A stretch of DNA of 13,397 nucleotides from positions 1 to 13,397 of the forward strand of contig JBAZGW010000036.1 in NCBI GenBank assembly GCA_041652635.1. The letters run 5' to 3'. The DNA is from Undivivens sp041652635 (GTDB taxonomy: Bacteria > Omnitrophota > Gorgyraeia > Gygaellales > Profunditerraquicolaceae). The notes under the pieces were generated by a model. It did no database searches and had not been told where the DNA came from. It saw nothing but the letters and a program-made list of their open reading frames with translations. Within the stretch, counting starts at the first letter, position 1; every line of letters begins with the position of its first letter. The position numbers and the translations under genes were made by a program. Positions 7,009-11,877 of the stretch are shown in pieces.

Positions 7009-7683
7009 ATGCCGTTTCTTTCAATCATAGTCCCTGTTTTTAATGAATCCCGCACGATCGCCGATATTATCAGTAAAATAGACGCTATTCCGCTGGAAAA
7101 GGAATTGATAATTGTGGATGACGGGTCTACCGATGAGACAGGCGCTATTTTAAGGACACAGCGGGTGCCGAATTTGAAATTGATCCATCATACTTCCAAT
7201 AGGGGCAAAGGGGCCGCTATCCTGACCGGGCTCGCCAATGCCGGCGGTGATTTAGTGATCATCCAGGACGCGGATCTGGAATATGATCCGGCAGACTATA
7301 TGAAGTTGATCGGAGAGATACAAAAAGGCGGCTCAGATCTGGTGCTTGGCAACCGTTTTTATTCCGGCTGGAAAGGAGAATTTATTCAGCGCTGCGGTAA
7401 TAAAACGTTGACGGGTATGCTCAATGCTTTATTCGGCACGAAGATCCGCGATTGCTTTACCTGTTATAAACTGGCAAACCGCGGGGTTATTCAGAAACTG
7501 GGGTTAAAGGCGCGCGGTTTCGATATCGAAATAGAATTCTTAGCCAGAGCGATAAGGAGCGGACTAAAAATAAAAGAGATACCCGTGTCTTATACTCCGA
7601 GGAAATATTCGGAAGGCAAGAAAATAAGTTTTTGGGACGGAATAGGAGTATTGTGCAGTATCGTCAGATACAGGATATGGTAG
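7009..7683 (+). CDS. Family 2 glycosyltransferase, DPM1/polyprenyl-phosphate sugar transferase-like
   Basis: A 224-aa GT-A fold enzyme. The N-terminal strand SIIVPVFNESRTI leads into IIVDDGSTDET (D37, D38, D42, nucleotide binding). NRGKGAAILTGLANAGGD and QDADLEYDP follow, with the metal-binding DAD at 87-89. The later part (VLGNRFYSGW..., GFDIEIEFLARAIRSGLKIKEIPVSYTPR) matches the dolichol-/polyprenyl-phosphate mannosyl- or glucosyltransferase branch. Such enzymes move a sugar from a nucleotide donor onto polyprenyl phosphate on the cytosolic face of the membrane. It lacks the C-terminal membrane helices of GtrB/ArnC-type members and resembles the compact DPM1 form. AAGGA about 9 nt upstream of the ATG is a fair Shine-Dalgarno. 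Donor and acceptor are not determinable. Confidence 0.88.
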   Translation: MPFLSIIVPVFNESRTIADIISKIDAIPLEKELIIVDDGSTDETGAILRTQRVPNLKLIHHTSNRGKGAAILTGLANAGGDLVIIQDADLEYDPADYMKLIGEIQKGGSDLVLGNRFYSGWKGEFIQRCGNKTLTGMLNALFGTKIRDCFTCYKLANRGVIQKLGLKARGFDIEIEFLARAIRSGLKIKEIPVSYTPRKYSEGKKISFWDGIGVLCSIVRYRIW

Positions 7684-7783
7684 TGCGCTGTGCACAGAGC
7701 ACTCGAAAGTCGAGAATCGAGATTTGATCCAATGTAAAATCCCGGGGACAGTAATTAATTAGCGGCGAGTCGAGAGGGACGAG
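7683..7783 (+). repeat. Palindrome at a stop codon plus GTCGAGA word repeats
   Basis: GTGCGCTGTGCACAGAGCAC at 7683-7702 is a near-perfect palindrome (9 of 10 pairs) that begins on the last base of the GT2 stop codon. It is followed by CTCGAAAGTCGAGAATCGAG (7702-7721), made of reiterated TCGA/TCGAGA words. After about 40 bp the word recurs as GCGAGTCGAGAGGGACGAG (7765-7783), immediately before the next start codon, so the likely Shine-Dalgarno (AGAGGG) of the GT9 gene lies inside a repeat word. Between them is CCCGGGGACAGTAATTAATT (7741-7760), which I could not assign. Confidence 0.6.
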
Positions 7784-7785
7784 CA

Positions 7786-8823
7786 ATGACGGACGAAGCA
7801 GTAAGGACGAGAGCCGATAAAAAAGGATCCGGAGCGCGAAAGCCGGCGCGGAAGATCCTTGTCTGCCGCACGGACCGCTTCGGTGAGTTCCTGCTGAATA
7901 TTCCCGCTTTCCGTTCATTGCGGCGGGCTTATCCCGGGGCGCGCCTGTATATCGCCTGTGATCCGCGCGTTGCCGGATTAGCGCGCCTCCTTGTTCCTGA
8001 TAACGCCGCGGTTATCCCTTTCGAGAACAGGCGGCATTCCCCGATAGAACTGTTGTCTTTTTCCCGGCGGCTGAAAAAAGAAGAGTTCGACATCAGTCTT
8101 ATTTTCAATCCCACAAAAGAACTTCATCTGGCGGTATTCCTGGCAGGGATACCCCGCAGGTTAGGTTACTGCCGGAAATGGGGTTTTCTTCTTACCGGAA
8201 CGGTCCGGGATACCCGTGATTTGGGCCTTAAGCATGAAAAACAGAGCAATCTGGAACTGGCGGCGTTGGCCGGAGCAGGACAGGAGGCCCCGGATGATCA
8301 TCGGCTTGAAACCGGAGAAGATATAACTTCTTTGCTCCCGGCATCTTTTTTTAAAGACGGGTTTGTCGTTATGCATCCCTGGACCAGCGACAGCGTCAAG
8401 CAATGGCCGCATGAACGTTTTCTGCGCCTGGCGCGGTTGATATCCGGGGATCTCGGGGTAAACCTGGTAATGGCCGGCGGGCCGGCGGAGAGCCGCTCCT
8501 ACCCGGAGTTTTATTCCGCGCTTGACGGTAGAAACATCGTTAACCTTACAGGGAAAACTACCCTGCCGCAATTACTGAAAATACTTTCTTTTTCCAGGCT
8601 GTTGGTTTCCGGGGACAGCGGCCCGATGCATTTGGCGGCCGCCTCAGGCACGCGGGTAGCGGCTATCTTCCGTAATGATATACCGGGAAAAGCTCCCCGG
8701 CGCTGGGGGCCTCTCGGCGCGGGGCATACGGTATTGGAAAAGAATTCTCTTTCAAATATAAGCGTCGAAGAAGTCTTTGCCGCCGTGAAAGGCATATTAA
8801 ATGCGCAGGATACTTTTCATTAA
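7786..8823 (+). CDS. GT9 (heptosyltransferase) family glycosyltransferase, first of a pair
   Basis: A 345-aa GT-B enzyme of the ADP-heptose:LPS heptosyltransferase superfamily. A basic leader of about 22 residues precedes the family N-terminus KILVCRTDRFGEFLLNIPAF, where most members have a G-D and this one has G33-E34. The C-terminal domain shows FVVMHPW, VKQWPHERFLRLARL and the donor-site motif GDSGPMHLAAA (276-286), followed by GTRVAAIF. After that the usual FGxTxPxxxxP segment is altered (FRNDIPGKAPRRWGP), and the cysteine cluster found in the next gene is absent. The Shine-Dalgarno AGAGGG lies in the upstream repeat. It overlaps the next GT9 gene by 23 bp, so the two are probably coupled. 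It may transfer heptose or another sugar to an LPS-core-like acceptor; the donor is not proven. Confidence 0.87.
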   Translation: MTDEAVRTRADKKGSGARKPARKILVCRTDRFGEFLLNIPAFRSLRRAYPGARLYIACDPRVAGLARLLVPDNAAVIPFENRRHSPIELLSFSRRLKKEEFDISLIFNPTKELHLAVFLAGIPRRLGYCRKWGFLLTGTVRDTRDLGLKHEKQSNLELAALAGAGQEAPDDHRLETGEDITSLLPASFFKDGFVVMHPWTSDSVKQWPHERFLRLARLISGDLGVNLVMAGGPAESRSYPEFYSALDGRNIVNLTGKTTLPQLLKILSFSRLLVSGDSGPMHLAAASGTRVAAIFRNDIPGKAPRRWGPLGAGHTVLEKNSLSNISVEEVFAAVKGILNAQDTFH

Positions 8824-9880
8824 TCCCTTCGGCATAGGCGATGTTATCTGCACCCTGCCTTTGCTGGATGCCGTCAGGCGGGCGGTACCGGACGCTTATG
8901 CGGGGTTCTGGTGCAGTGAGAGGTCTTCGGAACTTTTCCTTGGCGACCCGCGCGTCCAGGTTTTGTTCCCGGTATCGCGCGGCGATATCAAGAAAATATC
9001 TTCCCGCTCGGCCTTTGCCGGTATGAAAGAAACCGCCGGACTTCTCTGGGCATTGCGAAAAGGCGCCTTTGATACTTCCGTAGATCTTTCATTGGACTGG
9101 CGCTATACGAATTTAAGTATGCTGGCCGGGATACCCGTGCGCGCGGGGCTCGACTACCGCGGCAGGGGGCGTTTCCTGACAAAAAAAGTGAAACTTGAGG
9201 CTTTTGGCGGAGAGCATATCATCGAAAGTTATTTCAGGGTGTTGAGGGAACTGGGGATAAATAGCTCTCCCGGTGCGCCTGAATTGTTCATTTCTGAACA
9301 GGAGAAAGAACGGGCGCGGGCATTACTGCGCTCTCTCGGCATTGATCTTTCTCTGCCGGTCGCCGGTATAGCCCCGGGCGGAGGGGCGAGTTGGGGCCCG
9401 GACGCGGCGGCCAGGCACTGGCCGGCGGAAAAATTCGCGGCCTTGACTTCAAGGATACGCCGTGAGCTTAAAATGCAGGTGGTCTTGCTGGGTGACCCGG
9501 CGGAAAAAGAAGTTTCCGCCGCTGTGGCCGCGGCCGCTCCGGAGATAAATGCTGATATTACCGGCGAGACTTCCTTGCCTGGTTTTGCCGCCGTTATATC
9601 TCTGATGGACGTAATGGTGACCAATGACGGGGGGCCGATGCACGTCTCAGTGGCGGCAGGCGCGCCGAGCGTCTCCATATTCGGGCCGGTGGATGAAGCG
9701 GTATACGGGCCGTTCCCTGCCGGCGGCAGGCACGTGGTGATAAAAAAAGAGCTGTCCTGCCGGCCGTGTTATAAAGGCTTCAGGCTTCAGAAGCGGAATT
9801 GCGTTAAAGAGTGTCTGGGCACCGTGGATGTCGGAGAGGTTCTTGCGGCGGTGGAATTAATTTCTAATACTAAAAGATAA
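8801..9880 (+). CDS. GT9 heptosyltransferase family protein (WaaF-like), second of a pair
   Basis: A 359-aa GT-B glycosyltransferase. The N-terminus RRILFINPFGIGDVICTLPL is canonical for the family, including the G-D that the preceding paralogue lacks. The C-terminal domain has IAPGGGASWGPDAAARHWPAEKF and the ADP-heptose-site-type motif NDGGPMHVSVAAG (N275-D276 onward). FGP...YGPFPAG follows, then a four-cysteine patch, C320-x2-C323-x10-C334-x3-C338, of the type seen in many WaaF-like members. It starts inside the 3' end of the previous gene, with an AAGG motif about 8 nt before ATG 8801. GT9 enzymes act at the cytosolic face of the inner membrane on a lipid-anchored core. The GmhB-like phosphatase downstream is consistent with heptose use but does not prove it. 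Confidence 0.9.
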   Translation: MRRILFINPFGIGDVICTLPLLDAVRRAVPDAYAGFWCSERSSELFLGDPRVQVLFPVSRGDIKKISSRSAFAGMKETAGLLWALRKGAFDTSVDLSLDWRYTNLSMLAGIPVRAGLDYRGRGRFLTKKVKLEAFGGEHIIESYFRVLRELGINSSPGAPELFISEQEKERARALLRSLGIDLSLPVAGIAPGGGASWGPDAAARHWPAEKFAALTSRIRRELKMQVVLLGDPAEKEVSAAVAAAAPEINADITGETSLPGFAAVISLMDVMVTNDGGPMHVSVAAGAPSVSIFGPVDEAVYGPFPAGGRHVVIKKELSCRPCYKGFRLQKRNCVKECLGTVDVGEVLAAVELISNTKR

Positions 9881-9894
9881 TACCAGGAGGTCAG

Positions 9895-10677
9895 ATGCCA
9901 GGTAAGGTCCCTTTATCCGTGGTTGTGATAGCCAAGAATGAGGAATTTTGTATCGAGGAATGCCTGGCGAGCGTATCCGGCTGGGCCGACGAGGTGTTGA
10001 TCATCGACGATTACAGCACGGATAAAACCCCGGAAATAGCCGCCCGCCACGGCCGGGTAATACGGGCAAAATGGGATATCGAGGGTAAATTCCGTAATTG
10101 GGCTTACTCACAAGCGCGCAACCGCTGGGTGTTCAGCCTGGATGCCGATGAGAGTTTTACCCCGGAGTTGAAAGAAGAACTTTCCGGGTTGCTTTCCGGC
10201 GGCGGGGAATTGCCGTGCAGCGCTTACAATGTCCCTTTACGTAATTTTATCGGCGATTACTGGGTGCGTCACGGAGGCTGGTATCCGGCGTATAAAGTGA
10301 GGATGTTCTTGAAGGATAAGTTCCGTTATGAAGAGGCCGAGGTGCATCCGCGCGTTTTCATAGAAGGAAAGACCGGCATCCTGAAGAGCGAGATCGTCCA
10401 TCGCAGTTACCGCGACATAGCGGAATTGATCGCTTCCAATAACGGACAGACTACCCTGGAAGCCAGGAAATGGCTGCGTTCAGGCAAAAAAATGCGGCTG
10501 TTCCATTTTCTCTACAGGACGATCGACAGGTTTTTTCGCCGTTATATCGGCAAAAAAGGCTTTCTGGACGGGTTCTACGGTTTCGTGATCGCTTTCACCG
10601 ATAGCTTCTACCAGTTTTTGAGTTATTTAAAATATGTGGAGATGGTTAAGTCCGCCTCCCGCAGGGGAGATAAATGA
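9895..10677 (+). CDS. Family 2 glycosyltransferase, WaaE/KdtX-like
   Basis: A 260-aa GT2 enzyme. The N-terminus LSVVVIAKNEEFCIEECLAS, followed by VSGWADEVLIIDDYSTDKT (D38, D39, D43), is the hallmark of the WaaE-type LPS-core transferase subfamily. Members usually read DSxSTD, so DDYSTD is a small variation. WVFSLDADE (D83, D85, E86) is the metal/donor site. The later GGWYPAYKVRMFLKDKFRYE, then VHPRVFIEG and SEIVHRSY, is also typical of this branch. The C-terminus is rich in Phe, Tyr and Arg (residues about 200-250) and probably lies on the membrane surface. AGGAGG 4 nt before the ATG is the best ribosome binding site in the window. The stop overlaps the next start (ATGA), indicating coupling to the epimerase gene. 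Confidence 0.88.
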   Translation: MPGKVPLSVVVIAKNEEFCIEECLASVSGWADEVLIIDDYSTDKTPEIAARHGRVIRAKWDIEGKFRNWAYSQARNRWVFSLDADESFTPELKEELSGLLSGGGELPCSAYNVPLRNFIGDYWVRHGGWYPAYKVRMFLKDKFRYEEAEVHPRVFIEGKTGILKSEIVHRSYRDIAELIASNNGQTTLEARKWLRSGKKMRLFHFLYRTIDRFFRRYIGKKGFLDGFYGFVIAFTDSFYQFLSYLKYVEMVKSASRRGDK

Positions 10678-11726
10678 AGATTTTGATAACCGGCGGAGCC
10701 GGGATGGCCGGCAGCCACGCCGCCGAATATTTCGCCGCGAAAAAGAACAGCCGGGTGATGGTGCTCGACAATCTTTGCCGTTCCAGCCTGTTCGGCTGTA
10801 AGCGCAGATCGGTGGAATTTAACTGGGAATACCTCCGGCGCTTTTCCAATGTCCGCAGAATAATCGGGGATATCAGGGACCACGCGCTCCTTAAAAAAAC
10901 TTTATCCGGGGGAGTGGACGCGGTGATCCACGCCGCCGGACAGCCCGGAGTGCCTTCTTCCATCAGGATGCCGGAAGAAGATTTTTCGGTGAACGCGGCC
11001 GGGACCCTGTCTTTGCTGGAAGCGGTCAGGAAATACAGCCCGCGCGCAGGGGTTATTTTTTGTTCCACCAATAAGGTCTACGGCGAGAATGTGGACGGGA
11101 TACCTTCGCGTAAGACCGCTTCACGGTATGTTTACCGTGAACAGCCCAAGGGAGTTACGGAAATTATGCCGGTGGATAACACCGGGCATACGCCTTACGG
11201 GGCTTCTAAACTCTGCGCCGACATCTACGTGCAGGAGTATGGCAGGATCTTCGGCCTGAACACCGCGGTTTTCAGAATGAGCTGTATTTACGGCACGCGT
11301 CAGTTCGGTTTCGAGGAGCAGGGATGGGTCGCCTGGTTCGCCGCCGCCGCTTTGCTTGGCCGGGGCGTCACCATTTACGGCGACGGCAGACAGGTGCGTG
11401 ATCTGTTGTATGCCGCGGACCTGTCCGAGGCTTTCGATAAATGCCTGGCTTCTCCGGGTAAAAATATGCGCGGGGAGGTGTATAACATCGGCGGCGGAAA
11501 AGATAATACCGTTTCCCTGCGGGAAATGCTTTTTAAATTGGAGCGGCTTTCAGGCAGACGGATCAAGACGCGCTTCGCTCCCTGGCGCCAGTCGGACCAG
11601 AAGGTTTATATCTCCGATACTTCCAAGGCCGCGCGTATGCTGGGATGGAAGCCGCGGGTGGGAGTCGACGACGGCATAGCAAGATTATTCAAGTGGACTA
11701 AAGAGAATATAGGGATGTTCCGTTGA
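10674..11726 (+). CDS. NAD-dependent epimerase/dehydratase, CDP-paratose 2-epimerase-like
   Basis: A 350-aa extended SDR. The N-terminal dinucleotide motif is TGGAGMAGS, where most relatives have GGAGFIGS. D30 (VLDNL) probably contacts the NAD ribose, and GDIRD and HAAGQPGVPSS follow. The catalytic set is S131/T132 (CSTNKVYG) with Y175-x3-K179 (TPYGASK). The stretch TGHTPYGASKLCADIYVQEY, then FRMSCIYGTRQFG, EQGWVAWF and IYGDGRQVRDLLY, closely resembles the CDP-paratose 2-epimerase (tyvelose) group, as does the early FNWEYLRR. Such enzymes invert C2 of a CDP-linked 3,6-dideoxyhexose. No gene for making CDP-paratose is in the window, so another nucleotide sugar is possible. It starts within the stop of the WaaE-like gene. 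Confidence 0.83.
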   Translation: MKILITGGAGMAGSHAAEYFAAKKNSRVMVLDNLCRSSLFGCKRRSVEFNWEYLRRFSNVRRIIGDIRDHALLKKTLSGGVDAVIHAAGQPGVPSSIRMPEEDFSVNAAGTLSLLEAVRKYSPRAGVIFCSTNKVYGENVDGIPSRKTASRYVYREQPKGVTEIMPVDNTGHTPYGASKLCADIYVQEYGRIFGLNTAVFRMSCIYGTRQFGFEEQGWVAWFAAAALLGRGVTIYGDGRQVRDLLYAADLSEAFDKCLASPGKNMRGEVYNIGGGKDNTVSLREMLFKLERLSGRRIKTRFAPWRQSDQKVYISDTSKAARMLGWKPRVGVDDGIARLFKWTKENIGMFR

Positions 11727-11737
11727 TAGTACCGAGG

Positions 11738-11830
11738 GATGAAGCACGAGGCATGAAGCATGAGACAGAAAAGGAAGTACAGATGATGTTCTTTATCGGT
11801 TTTTTCTTGTTTCATCCTTCGTGCTTCGTC
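11738..11830 (+). repeat. Inverted repeat of GATGAAGCACGAGGCATGAAGCA words (copy 2)
   Basis: The left arm 11738-11760 and the right arm 11808-11830 (TGTTTCATCCTTCGTGCTTC, then GTC) match at 19 of 23 positions as an inverted repeat, separated by a 47-nt A-then-T-rich loop. It sits in the 151-bp gap between the epimerase and the HAD-GT28 gene. It is a second copy of the family at 6571-6660, sharing an exact 17-nt stretch with it in inverted orientation. After the right arm comes TTGATAGAATTAAATT, and no gene or clear promoter is visible in the remaining 47 nt. Confidence 0.82.
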
Positions 11831-11877
11831 TTTCTTGATAGAATTAAATTATCCGGTATCCAGAACCTGTTATTTAT

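Noticed and set aside
7741..7765. GGGGACAGTAATTAATTAG, reminiscent of GGGGACAG-type ends near IS200-like transposases
   Set aside because: Only one arm is present, with no inverted partner and no transposase gene in the window.
11835..11844. TTGATAGAAT after the second GAAGCACGA hairpin as an extended -10 promoter (TAGAAT); a similar TTGATTAGAAT lies at 6671-6681
   Set aside because: No matching -35 is found at normal spacing, and at 6671-6681 the box would exclude the Shine-Dalgarno from the transcript. It is kept only as a coincidence to watch.
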